DNA from: Salvator merianae
Lineage: Eukaryota > Chordata > Lepidosauria > Squamata > Teiidae
Assembly: GCA_003586115.2 (NCBI GenBank)
Contig: QVOM02000034.1
Location: 144,093,988-144,157,987 of the forward strand
Length of the DNA stretch: 64,000 bases
Direction of reading: 5' to 3'
Under the pieces are notes generated by a model, which searched no databases, was not told the DNA's origin, and saw only the letters and a list, made by a program, of their open reading frames with translations. Below, piece by piece: positions 45,911 to 56,896 of the stretch (positions are counted from its first letter, which is position 1; each line of letters begins with the position of its first letter). A program made the position numbers and the translations under genes.

Positions 45911-46370
45911 GGGCCTTTCTATGCTTTCCTTGGCATGATTTGAACCAGTGATTCTGAACCAGCAAGATCCTTTAGTCCAAACCATGGCAAAGCATGATCA
46001 GAAGCAGTGCAATCTGCACAGTGACACTGGTCCAGACCAGCCCCTACACTTGCCCAATGCTCAGATGAGCTTTGGTCCCAGCCTCCTTGGGCTCTGATGG
46101 CTAAAAATGAAAGTTCCTAGCCTCAGAGCCCCAGGGAACCCATTTTGGTGGCATACTTTGGTGTGTCACTGAAGTGCATCCCCTAGTAATCTGGAAAATG
46201 AAGACGTGCCTTCTGCATGCCTCTGTAACCTGGACTGACCTGAGGTGATATGCTGGTAGTCCTCAATGTTGGGTGGCTGAGGCCTCTCTGATACACACTC
46301 ATGTGTGGTCAGAAAAGACCCTGAATTGGTGGCCCCATGTTCAGGATCTAAGGTAAGTGCTGAAAGGCCT
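45911..46370. mobile_element. MITE inserted in the R4 copy
   Basis: Ends GGGCCTTTCTATGCTTTCC and, in reverse complement, AGGCCTTTCAGCACTTACC. The interior, read on the minus strand, shares CCAAAATGGG, a GGGGCTCTGAGGCTAGGAACTTTCAT block and a TCTGGACCAG block with 49966-50419, 54093-54660 and 61708-62345, defining a family. R4 coding sequence continues on both sides. Confidence 0.65.
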
Positions 46371-46538
46371 TTAGCTGTTCCTAGGACTGCATTTTTCTGG
46401 AGAGAGATCTCTGATTTTTCCCTGGTATCTGTTGAAGTCATTTTTCCAACTTGAAAGTCACTGCCCCAAGTGCTCCTATCATTACTGGGACCACTGTTGC
46501 CCTTACCTTCCACATCTTGTTCTTCTTTCAGTCCCTAT

Positions 46539-46749
46539 ACAGTCAACTCTGCCCGGTTGGCTGTATGATTGTGCAGTGTGAATGTTTAGTTAGAATGTGT
46601 ATTAGGTTTGGGTTTTTTTTTTTTTTAGATTTGATTGTTAATTGGACAGAGGATGTGATTATTATTGTTTTGTATTTTATATGTTGTAAGCCACCCCGAG
46701 TCTCCGGAGAGAGGCGGCATATAAGTCCAATTAATAAATAAATAAATAA
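46539..46749 (+). mobile_element. L2-type 3' tail inserted in the R4 copy
   Basis: Contains TTGTAAGCCACCCCGAGTCTCCGGAGAGAGGCGGCATATAAGTCC followed by AATTAATAAATAAATAAATAA (46684-46749). This is the best preserved L2-type tail in the window, possibly a SINE using that tail. R4 sequence resumes on both sides (YR..LKEE before, EYEKLEK after, on the minus strand). Confidence 0.65.
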
Positions 46750-47200
46750 TTTTTTTTTCCAGTTTTTCATATTCATTCTTCCTGATGCGACCCTCACTTG
46801 GGACTATTGCATCTATCATCACTGCTTCTTTCTTGCTTCTGCCTATTACCACTATATCCGTTTCATTGGCCAGTACTTGGTTTGTCAGTCTGTTTTGTTC
46901 TCACCCACTTTTTCTTTGGAATTTCCCATTTAGACTTTGGGATGTTCAGCCTGTACTCATTGCAGATATTACTGTACAAAATTCCTTCATTTGGTTGTGC
47001 TGCTCTGCATATGCCTTTCCTGCCAGCACCTTGCACCTGGCTACTATGTACTGAATTGTCTCAGGGGCCTCCTTGCATATTCTATATCTGGGGGTCCTGC
47101 CTTGTAGGGTAGACCTTGCTTCTATTGATCTTGTATCCAGTGCTTGTTCTTGTACTGTTGAGATTAGTGCCTCAGTGCTGTCTTTTAATCCTGCAGTGCC

Positions 47201-49190
47201 TTAGTATTCTCTCTCTCTGTAGTATATATCACATAATAGTTAGCTAGCTACAACATATAGGATTTGCAGATTTTTCAGGCAATTAGTGAGAAACTCCTAA
47301 TAGTTCAGGTTTAAAGAGGGAAGCTTTATATAATATAAAAAAATTATGATCAACATGGTATTAAGCATGATGCTGTAAACCTACTATTTGTAGGGGTTTA
47401 TGATAGGAATAAGCTGCGTTAAAAAAAGCTCAATTGAACACTCACTGCTGGCTCATTTCTGCTTGGTAACCTTATCACACATAATAGCTCCCTGTGCATC
47501 AGACACAGATTTATCTTGAAACATTTTTCTTCTTTCATTTTATAGCTCTGCTGATGATTTTAAATGTTTATGCTATTTGTGCTTATATGCAGTAAATCAT
47601 AAATGATACATTGCAAGAACTCTGTAAAGTGAATTTCTTTTCTTATGTTTATTTTTTTAAAAAATAATAAAATAAAATAAGTGAAGTATTCATGAAGAGT
47701 AACAGACTGACAGTGTCAGTATATTAAGACTCTCATTTATTTTGAGCATGAACCTGACATGGACAAGAACAATATACTTTTCTCTTCTTCCCTATTCCTG
47801 CAATCATGTTTTTTGTCTACCATACTAGGTAAATCAAGGAAATAGATTTTTCAGTCCTTGAGAGTCAATAGTTGTCTGATAAAAGCAGGATACAAATGCA
47901 CTAAGTAGGTAATTAAACTGAGTTCTTGTGGGAAAGGAAATTCCAAGCCCAAAAGCAGCCATTCAAATTTTGCAAAAATGTCATTTGTTCTGTTTATTTG
48001 TACATATATGTACATTTAATCAGAAAAAAAAAATGAAAATATGTCTGTATATATGATATCCATATTGAACCTTAGTGCATGGGTAGCATTTTTTGTTCAG
48101 TGCTATTGCTTGACTGAAATATTAGCGAGAAGTAGGTTTGTAAGATGGTCCAATATTCCACAAATGTAATTCTCATCCACTATTTCTATCTTCCTAGAAA
48201 TACTTTTGTATTTTAAAGTTGAAATATATATTTTAATTAATATGGACCCATCTATTCAGTGGCAACTCACAGAGTGCAAGGAGTGAGATATCCATTAGAA
48301 GACTCCCTTTGATTTCCAAGGAAACATTCTTTAATCTATGGCAGATCAACACACGGGTTGAGGACTCTGAGATCAAAGGTGAGTTTCCAATAGAAGTTTT
48401 GCGCTCCCCCTGCCTTTCATGAAAATACTCAGTGAGCCTCCACTGTACCCCAAAGTAGTGCCATACAGCACACAGAAGATGGGATACATGTGACATTGAA
48501 ATGGCACTGTGCAAAGACTCAAAGTGTGTGGGAACTGTATGTGTCCAAACCCATTGGGCAAACAACCTGCTATGAGCACTTGTAGTGATGCTTCAACTGC
48601 ATAGTGAGTGAAAGCACTCTCACAGCATTTTCTCCTACCCTCGCACCCCACTGCTGCATCACAACAAGGTGAAGACTTACCTATGTCACTTGCATAAATC
48701 TCAATAATGTGGATCTGCTTTGGAAGGACACAAAATGACTGATTTGCACGGCCATCCTTGGCTTTGACATTTCCATGACTGGAAGTGGAGGGGGCATGCA
48801 ACTAGCACACTTTCTGCTCTAATGGACAGAGCACTGATTGCAAACACTCCAAACCGCAATGCAGGAACCACCACCATGAAGTTCCTGCCTTTATCAGCTT
48901 GCTCAGTAGAATAGCGCACTGCACTCTTTGCTAAAAAACATGTAACTTCCATCAAATTCCCCAGCTGGAAATATGAAATGCTGAAATATTAATATCAATG
49001 AATAATATTAAAAAAAGAAAAAAAAAAACCCAGCATTTCCCCAGAATAATACATTTCAAAGATTACAAATACAAATGGAATTTTCCAATGAAAAAAAAAA
49101 TGCATTCCTAAAGAACATTAATTAACAGCATAACTATATCAGACATCATGTCTAATTAAACATTACTATTCTTAGAAATGTATAACCTTG
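47201..49190. other. No gene recognised
   Basis: AT-rich. Minus-strand frames of 142, 110 and 84 codons overlap at 48233-48955 and could be fragments of an old element, but I recognise no domain and would not call a gene. Confidence 0.45.
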
Positions 49191-49629
49191 AACTGTGCCA
49201 GCCCCAGTTCTATCGGCCTTTCTTGTGTCCACAAATTACTCACCACTACATTTCCAACTTTCTGAATTGCACCTGCAGCCTCCCTGTTTGTTTCTCCAAT
49301 TGCACTGTGGCCTACTCCAAACCTATTTGTGGTCTTCCCTAGCTTGTCCTTGGTCTCCTTACCCTTTCATGCCCAGGCAGCCTTATCCTTACATACCCAG
49401 GCAGCCTGTGTCAGGCCACTGCTGGAAATTTCCAGCAGGCCAATTAGCTTGCTTTCCTAGCCAACTGCACCTTCCAGAATAGAGGACCATGGTCTTCCCA
49501 TCAGGACAAGCATGCCTCAAACATGATTGTGCAAGTCTGCCACATGTCCACATGGTATCAAACTCCTCATACATTCCCCTGGTTGGGTCCTGAACTGGTT
49601 CTATATCGAACCAGTTTGCACATCCCTAG
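49191..49629. mobile_element. Possible AGGGATGTGCA-family element, right end only
   Basis: The right end GAACCAGTTTGCACATCCCTAG (49608-49629) is a well-preserved family terminus. CCAGGCAGCC is duplicated at 49374 and 49399. The left end was not found, so the start is a guess. Confidence 0.35.
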
Positions 49630-49965
49630 TTTCCTATCTAGATTAAAGCATCATTATTAAGAAATATTTATCTGCACATAACATACCATAAGAGCTATTC
49701 AATTGTCCTAAAGTTAAAAATTAAATAACTATTCCAAATCTTGAATTCATAAAACTGTATTATATTTAGACGGCAAGACATTTTCTTCTAGATTTGGAAT
49801 GTAGTCCAAATAGCACTCTCATGGGAACTACTAGATTGTTATGAGAACTCAAGGTTATTGTAGTGTGGACATGATCTGGACTGTGGGAATCAGATGGGAA
49901 AGGATGTTGAATATGAGCAGAGCTGCACTCTTTGTGATTTTTTATTAAATATACTTGCTGACTGT

Positions 49966-50419
49966 GGGCATTTCTGCACTTGGTGGTATTCCTTACCAGC
50001 AAGTGCACTAAGGACCTTCTTTCCACATGCTAGTGCACAATATGGGAGCCTACCCACCTCTAATACTCTCTGCCTGCACAGGATGTCCTTGCTCTGGATT
50101 ACCAGTAGACCTCAATATCGTAGTTTACCAACATTCTAGTGGGCCCTAGTCCAGAACTCAGAGGTGTGACCCCATATTTGGGACCACTGGGAGATCCATT
50201 TCTGTTGTGCACTAAACTACAGTGCCAAAATGGGTTCTCCAGGGGCTTCAACACTAGGAACTTTCATTCCTAGTCCCTTAGAGCCCTCGTGGGTAGGTTT
50301 TGGGGCCAGTGTGGGAATTGGTCTAGACCAGCACTGTCATGCAGACAACACTGTTCCAGACCACACTTTGTTGTGGTCTGAACCAGCAGGCCTCACAATC
50401 TTTTAAGGCAGAAATGTCC
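49966..50419. mobile_element. MITE with GGGCATTTCTGC ends
   Basis: The left end GGGCATTTCTGCACTT and the reverse complement of the right end GGACATTTCTGCCTT are clear inverted repeats. Interior blocks (CCAAAATGGGTTCTCCAGGGGCTTC, ACTAGGAACTTTCATTCCTAG, GGTCTAGACCAG) match the MITE at 45911-46370 in inverse orientation and the units at 54.1 and 61.7 kb. No target duplication is evident. Confidence 0.65.
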
Positions 50420-52011
50420 TCTGCCTAGGTCTATTAGATGAGACCTGGGGAAGTGATCTCAAAAACATGTTCCTAAATTCCTACATTTAAGTTGTATAAA
50501 GCTTCCAGTTCTGTGCTATCTAAAGTCTTCACACCATTAATATAAAATGAACGAGTTGTTTATTTTTCAAGTCTTTATTATTAGATTTCAATAGCAATAA
50601 TAATGAGACTTGGTCAAGATTCTTACTGACTGATTGGTATATGACCGCTGTAAAACTTTTCAGGTTTCAATGTGAGACTGACTAGTATGGATTGTTATTT
50701 CTAGGCCTTTTTGTACTTTTTGCAATTATCCCATTCTACTGTGGAATACACCAGGCAGCACTGACACTGTCTGCACTATGTGGCCAGAAATCAGACCAGA
50801 AGCTGGCTACTGGCATTTGCGGTGCAAATGCCAGTACTCCGTGCCTGATCTTTGCCATGACAGCACCCAGGAAGTGTCTGGCTGCTGCCATGATGACCAG
50901 CAGGCCTGCACAGTGCACAGGCATAAGCAACTGATCATACCGGCATGATCAGACCTCCACAATCAGGCCATATGATGCTGGATCAGGCCATGTGATGCCA
51001 GATTGGGGCACACCATGCCCCAATCAGGCCTTGCACAGCTCAACCAAGCAGACTTGATAGCACCTGTGCACTGCACAGGCCTGCCAGTTGCTATGGAAGT
51101 GACTGGATACCATGACAAGGATCAGGCATCACACAGCCTGATCTAGCATCACACGGGCTGATCTGGCCTCCAATTGGGTTTGATTGCCTGATCCCACAGG
51201 CATGATCAATGTGTTGCACTGGCCTGGATGCTACCTGCATGACCAGGTAGGCGCAAGTACACCTTACCAGGAGGCGAATATCACCTCTTGGCAAGGCTGT
51301 GAAGCACTAACTAGTGTTCCAGTGGTAGTAGAAATCAGGAGCAGCTGTAGCCCACTCCCGGCCACTCGGGCCTCTGCAAAATGCAGATGCATGCTAGCAG
51401 CAAGGACGAACAGGCCCATCATCTTTTTTAAAGATAAGAATAACATATGGTCTCCTCCAGTTATCTTAAATTTTACCAGGTCTTCTTGTAGGTAACAGAT
51501 AGAGGTTCTAGAAACCCAGCAGCAGCTTCCTTCAAAGCCTGATGATGCAATTCATCTGGTATAGATAACAGGATCCTCTTCCAAGGTTTAAAATTGTTTC
51601 TTGAATTTCTGCCAGTCACTCTCAAGCTACAATCTTGACCCACCAAACTGCTCCTCCTACTTATTTATTGAATTTATGTACTTGGATTTCATAAAGCTTG
51701 ACATATGGCTGTATCAAGTGGAATAATTCACTGTTTTTGTTGACATTCTTTACCATTTTGTCTTCTTCACTGAGCAGCTGGACCACTGCTTTATTTGTCT
51801 GCCTGTTAACACTTACCATATCTTAAGAATGTTATTCTTGTCATCTGCTACCAGCCTCAACTCATTCCGTGCTTTAGCCTTCCCAGTGTTTTCTTCACAA
51901 TTCTTCACAATCTGATTTCACACTTCCTTCTTAACTTTTTGCTCCTTCCATTTTCTATCATCTTCCATTTTGATTTTCAGATCTTCACTAAGCTTTCTGT
52001 TCAGTCACACT
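50420..52011 (-). pseudogene. CR1-type LINE reverse-transcriptase fragment, split by a MITE
   Basis: On the minus strand, 51640-51418 reads IPDELHHQALKEA, GFLEPLSVTYKKTW, then ICYSYLKKDD with stops, matching CR1 RT block order (VLKELA..., EPLSIIFEKSW, ANVTPVFKK). After the MITE (50703-51417), 50702 onward reads as a decayed GNYRPVSLT block. Upstream (51700-52011) is probably also LINE but unassigned. Heavily decayed; edges are approximate and may start later than 50420. Confidence 0.55.
50703..51417. mobile_element. GGGCC-family MITE (715 bp) inside CR1
   Basis: The left edge AGGCCTTTTTGTACTTTTTGC and right edge GGACGAACAGGCCC match the family at 606, 5189 and 10342. The interior holds repeated TGATC-containing blocks (GATCAGGCCATATGATGC, GATCAGGCCATGTGATGCC at 50960-51000; CATCACACAGCCTGATCTAG and CATCACACGGGCTGATCTGG at 51127-51166) in both orientations. 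Non-coding. Confidence 0.6.
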
Positions 52012-52020
52012 CCTTCTTCT

Positions 52021-53946
52021 TTTTTTTAATTCTATTTTATTTTAGCATATTATATTATTATTGTATTTCAAATATATAAAATTACAGTTTACATAACATT
52101 CTTATATCGCTATTATTATCAAGTTCCTCCTTCATTAACAGTTTCTTCTAAACTTCATGTTCTTCAATGTCCTGTTCTCCTTCCTTCTTTTTTTTTTCAT
52201 TGAAACTCTTCTTTCTTTTTCACTCTTCGAATCCAGCAATCACAAGTCCATTGTCCAGCTCTTGCAGAAAGTCAATAAAGGGTTCCCAGTTCCTGTAAAA
52301 CCTTTCAACTGTCTTATTTCTCAAAAGATTTGTCAGTTTGTCCATCTCGGCTAGCTCCATCATTTTAACTAACCAATCCCCCACCGTTGGTATTATCTCC
52401 CCTTTCCACTTCTGAGCATATACAGTTCTGGCAGCCGTTACCATATTTTGCAATAACACATTGACACCTTCAACATTATTTTCCACTATCCCCAGTAGAA
52501 ACAATTCCGGTCTAAAAGGAATGTTCATCTTTAAGATTTTCTGCATAACTATGTGAATTTGAACCCAAAACTTTTTGGTTTTTACACAAGTCCACCACAT
52601 ATGATAAAAAAGTACCCTCATGCTTCTTACATTTCCAACATTTACTTGACATGCCTTGATTCATTTTTGAAATTCTAGAAGGTGTTAGGTACCATCGATA
52701 CATCATCTTATATGTATTCTCTTTCAACATATTACATACAGTAAATTTCATATCTTTGGTCCACAGTTTTTCCCATTGATCCATTGAAATATTATAGCCA
52801 AAATTTTGTGCCCATTTTATCATACATTCTTTGACTTGCTCTTGTTCTAATTCTATTTTCAAAAGGAAATCGTACAGTACCCCTATAATCCCCCTTTCTT
52901 CTTATACCAATTCTTCTTCCCATTTCTGTCTTTCTAATTCAAAATTCATCCTTCTTTTATTGTCTTTAAAAACACCCATCAATTGAGCATACATTAGCCA
53001 TTGTACCTCTAACCCCTCCTGATTTAACTGTTCTCTTGTTTTCAAGAAAAATTCATCTGTTTCATTATTTTTACTCAACACCTCTTCATATTTGATCCAT
53101 TTATCTCTTCTCCCAAATTCTTTAAACAAACCTTCATGAGGTGAAACCCACATTGGTATTTTAGGGTACAGTTTACTTTTATATTTACTCCAAATTATCC
53201 ATAACGCATGTCTTACATAATGATTCTTAAATGCAGCATTTACCTTTACCTTATCATACCATAAGTAACCATGCCAACCATATCTTAAATCAAAACCTTC
53301 CAATTGCAACAATCTTTTATCTCTTAGCCAAAACCATTTAGCAGTCCAGTTTAAACAACAGGCAGCGTAATATAATTGTAAGGTTGGTAGACCCCACCCT
53401 CCTCTTTCTTTTACATCTTGCATCAATTTGAAACGTATTCTTGGCTTTTTACCTTGCCATATAAATCTTGTCAAGTCCTTTTGGCACTGTTTAAATACCT
53501 CTTCCTTAATTATTACCGGTATAGATTGAAACAAAAACATCATTCTTGGCAGAACATTCATTTTTAAGACTAAAATTCTACCCAATAGCGATAATTTCAA
53601 TTTGGACCATCTTTCCAAGTCTTGCTTAATTTGAGACCAAAGCTTTACATAATTGTTCTGATACAATGCCAAATTTTGTTTAGTTAGCCATACATCTAAA
53701 TATTTAACTTTCTTTTCTATGACAAAACCAGATTTTCTTCCCAGATCTTCTTGTTCTTTCTTTCTCATATTTTTCGCCAGTATTTTAGTCTTTTTCTCAT
53801 TGATTTTCAATCCTGTCACTCACCCAAATGTCTCTATCAGAAGTTTGACTGTTTCTATTGATTCGTTTGGATCTTTCAAAATAATCACTATATCACCTGC
53901 AAATGCTCTTAATCTATACTCTTTTTTAATCTTCAGACCTTCTTCT
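52021..53946 (-). pseudogene. L1 LINE ORF2 3' part, 5'-truncated and inactive
   Basis: The minus-strand translation starts within the RT domain (YRLRAFAGDIVIILKDP) and continues through INEKKTKIL, YLDVWLTKQ, GWGLPTLQLYYAACCLNW, MYRWYLTPSRISKMNQ, CWKCKKHEGTF, HMWWTCVKTKKFW and a C-terminus near 52220, followed by a 3' UTR and A tail (T run 52021-52027). This is the L1 C-terminal order. The catalytic F/YADD motif reads FAGD (53892-53903), an in-frame TGA lies at 53820-53822, a stop ends the next frame near 52902, and a frameshift lies near 52560-52620. CCTTCTTCT flanks both sides (52012-52020, 53938-53946), a possible target duplication. Confidence 0.9.
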
Positions 53947-54092
53947 AAGCATGTGTGATGATTTGGTTAGGCTGTAGCTGAATCTTTGTTTGTGTTGGTT
54001 TGGCTGAACACTCAGCCTGGGAATGCAAAGAGAGTGTGGTGTGATAATTCCTTTCCTACACAAAATCTGCATCAATACCATGATGAATCATA
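53947..54092. other. Short unassigned spacer
   Basis: No recognisable feature between the L1 5' truncation point and the next MITE. Confidence 0.5.
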
Positions 54093-54660
54093 GGGTATTT
54101 CTACATGTATCCTTAAGCTGGTCCAGGAAGGGGTCAAGAGGCCTCCGTTCCTCACAGTATGGGGAAACTCTGCCTCCTGCTAACATGCTATGTCCACAGT
54201 GGACATAGCATAGCCCAGTCTAGGTAGACAAAATAGCCACCTAGATAGGATATATGTAGGTCTGTTTTAGCAGATCTACTGGCAGTCCAGGGACTCATAC
54301 AATGGAACACAGAGGCGTGTTGAGGAACACATGCCTCCCTGTTCCAGTTTAACAGGGGAACCCATTTTTGTGATGCACTAAATTGCACCACCAAAATGGA
54401 TCCCCCTGGGACTCCAAGGTTAGGAACTAATGTTTCTAGCCATTGGAAAACCTGAAAGCTGGCTCTGAAGATCTCACAATCTGCGGAACAACATGAGGGC
54501 TAACCTAGAACAGCCTTCTGAGTGTGGAAGGCTTGCTCTGGGATAGCAATTCCTGCTGCTGCAACTGCTCTAGACTGGTCTGCTCCTACTGAACCATGCC
54601 AGCCAGATAAGTATGGAAACAACCACAGTGAATTACCAACAGAAGCACTTTCTCCCTGCC
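54093..54660. mobile_element. MITE of the GGGCATTTCTGC family (decayed)
   Basis: The left end GGGTATTTCTACATG, then CCTTAAGCTGGTCCAGGAAGGGGTCAAGAGGCCTC, matches 61708 onward (CCTTAAGCCACTCCAAGAAGGGATCCAGAGGCTTC). Further shared blocks are ATAGCCACCTAGA / ATGGCCACCTAGA, TACTGGCAGTC, GGGACTCCAAG and ATCTCACAA / TTCTCACAA. A 13-bp palindrome-like TATGTCCACAGTGGACATA lies at 54189-54207. The right end is weak. Confidence 0.6.
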
Positions 54661-56764
54661 CAGGAATGATTTTTCTTTTCTTTCTTTTTTTAACCATGTG
54701 CCTCACCCCTTCATATTTTTCAAAGCTGGGGGATGAAATTGGCTGAATTGTGGCACTGGTAAGTCACTTGTATGGTCACCATATAACTACAAGGCATCAG
54801 TGAACACCCTGAGAGTCCCTTCCTACTCTGTGGGAAAGACCTTCAAGTACCTTTAGCATAGACTCCCAGGGAGCCATTGCCCTTGGGGCATTGCATGTGC
54901 CCCCACAAATCAAATGTGGTTTGGAGATGTAAATATATAGTTATTGAGCAAGTTGTTACTTGTTTTTTAAATAGACATGTTCAGAATGGACTAAATCAAG
55001 AGCAAGTAAACGATCATCTCCAGGTGGATAATTCTGAATTCTCTATAGTCAATTCTCTAAGTCTGGAATGGTTTAAATGACACATGACTACAATAGGTAT
55101 CTCCATAAGTGTTTATTTATGCTAAAATAAATAAAACTTTGCAATTTCACAAATCAAATTCAAGTAGCTGTTTCCCCTGGCTAATACTTAAATATGCATC
55201 CTTAGAGAGTTTCTGCATCAAATCATTTGTTTTGGCTACGTTTAATTTGCTGCAGCAACCTCCAATTTGTTTAATTCAATTTTGAAGCATTGATGGAAAA
55301 TGAAGTAGACACTGTGTTTCCACATCTGTAACAAATGAAACACAAAGGCTAATATCATAAGCCAGCTATTCTGGAGAAGTAAAGAACAGTGTAGAAAATT
55401 GGTTGATGACTCTGGCCACAATCATCATAAAATGCCAAAGCATGTCTTAGGAATTACAATTCAATAGTCTGTAAGGTGTTTTAAGAGAAAGGTGTGAACT
55501 CTGCAAACCTATGGTCTTCTAGATGTTGTTGAACTCAAGCTCCATTCAGTCCCACTCAGTAGTTCCCTTGCATCTAAGGACTAAATAATTTCTTTATAAT
55601 TCTGTACATTCTTCCCTGTAGGTCTCTCCTTTCAAAGTGGTGTGGTGTACAGCACTGATGAGCATATCTTTTCTCTCTTGCTCACTGATCCAAGTACCTC
55701 TTTCTCTGCTACAGATTGGACAAGTTCAACTGAGTCTCTTTCAACTGAACTTCAAGCCAGCCTCCTGCTGGCCAAAAAAGCCCATAATGCTGAAGCCAAC
55801 ACATTCTGCACTCCTGGCACAGACATTCAAGTGGTCAATTCATTTACCTTTTCACCCATTATCTTAAATCCCCTCATCCCTCCAAAAACTGAACTACCAT
55901 TTCATTGTTCCTTTAAGATGATCAAATCATTCTCCTTGCTTTACACCTTAAGGTGTCCAAACCCACGGAAATTCATCTTGTTTTCCAACTCAGGCTTTTG
56001 AAAAAAGAATCACCCTCCCCTTTCCGAAGCTCCACATGCACATACCTGTTATGGAGGGTGAAGACAAGCCTTTTGAGATATTTGTTATTTTAGATTCTTG
56101 TTTGCCCCATGGTAGACTCCAGTGTTTAGTGCACTACCTAGGCTACCCTCCTCTGAACATTCTTGGGCTGGTCCTTTGTCCTCCTTGTCTTCTCTTGCCT
56201 TTCACATCTCACCTTCAGGACAGGTTGCCTCACTTAGATGGGATTTAGTTTCAGCCTGGTCCCTGTACTGCCATCTTTGAAACTCTTTAATGCCAGCCCC
56301 TGCCTGCTTTCATATTTCACTGATTCTGCTTTACTTTTGCTGTACAGATAATCATGTAATGTTAAGAGCAGTGTACTGGGATTTACTGGAATGGGAAAAA
56401 TAGCTTTCCAGGGCATCAAGCATACAAAGCAGGAACTTATAGGAAAAAGGTTTTTAAAATACCAAATTACCCAAGTGAATCATAAAATAAAAGTTAGACA
56501 GCACAAAATCTTCCCAGATACTGTACTCTTCAAAACAAATAAGAACCCCTTTCATTTAAGTACAAGAAAAACACCCCGAACAGCATAAAATGGCAGAAAC
56601 ATCAGATGTGACTGGTGAGCAGCTGACTCCAGCCTGACTGACAGTAAGGAAGGACCACATTGCAGAGACATAGCTGTGCCTGCACCGAACAGGGAAACAA
56701 GCTATACAACTTTGTACTTAATTTATCTGGTCTTTTAAGGTTAATTTTGATAGCTAGATTAATG
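54661..56764. other. No gene; one old-repeat motif
   Basis: No exon recognised. The 119-codon frame at 55642-56001 (plus) is serine/threonine/proline-rich and overlapped by another frame, without a recognisable domain. TAGATGTTGTTGAACTCAAGCTCCATTCAG (55519-55548) is the inverted form of the motif at 44366-44470. Confidence 0.5.
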
Positions 56765-56896
56765 GGAAGGCTATAGGGAAGGCTATAGGGCGAGGGCGAG
56801 GGCGAGGGAAAGGGAAAGGGAAAGGGAAAGGGAAAGGGAAAGGGAAAGGGAAAGGGAAAGGGAAAGGGAAAGGGAAAGGGGAAGGGAAAGGGAAAG
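56765..56896. repeat. Hexanucleotide array (GGGCGA)n then (GGGAAA)n
   Basis: A short duplication of GGAAGGCTATAGG (from 56765) leads into three GGGCGA units and about 16 GGGAAA units. The Phe-Pro frame on the minus strand is an artefact. Regular GGG runs could form G-quadruplexes. Confidence 0.95.

Larger units (their letters stand above)
45800..47200 (-). pseudogene. R4/Dong-type LINE, C-terminal zinc knuckle and endonuclease region, nested insertions
   Basis: On the minus strand the pieces 47200-46750, 46538-46371 and 45910-45800 read in order: a STEALIS-like helix, a degenerate zinc knuckle (RYRICKEAPETVQYI then a Cys; the usual first Cys and the His are both Tyr), NETDIVVIG and EAVMIDAIVPSEG, RIRKNEYEKLEK, SEISLQKNAVLGTAK, then RGLKLPDL. 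This order fits the restriction-enzyme-like endonuclease C-terminus of R4-type LINEs, where PD-X(12-14)-D is catalytic; here P is T and the acidic residues are at 46856-46858 and 46811-46813. Several frameshifts and stops; 5'-truncated near 47200. Confidence 0.7.

Noticed and set aside
48233..48955. Cluster of minus-strand frames with up to 142 codons
   Set aside because: I considered a transposase or captured exon, but no conserved motif could be identified, and the frames overlap each other in different phases.
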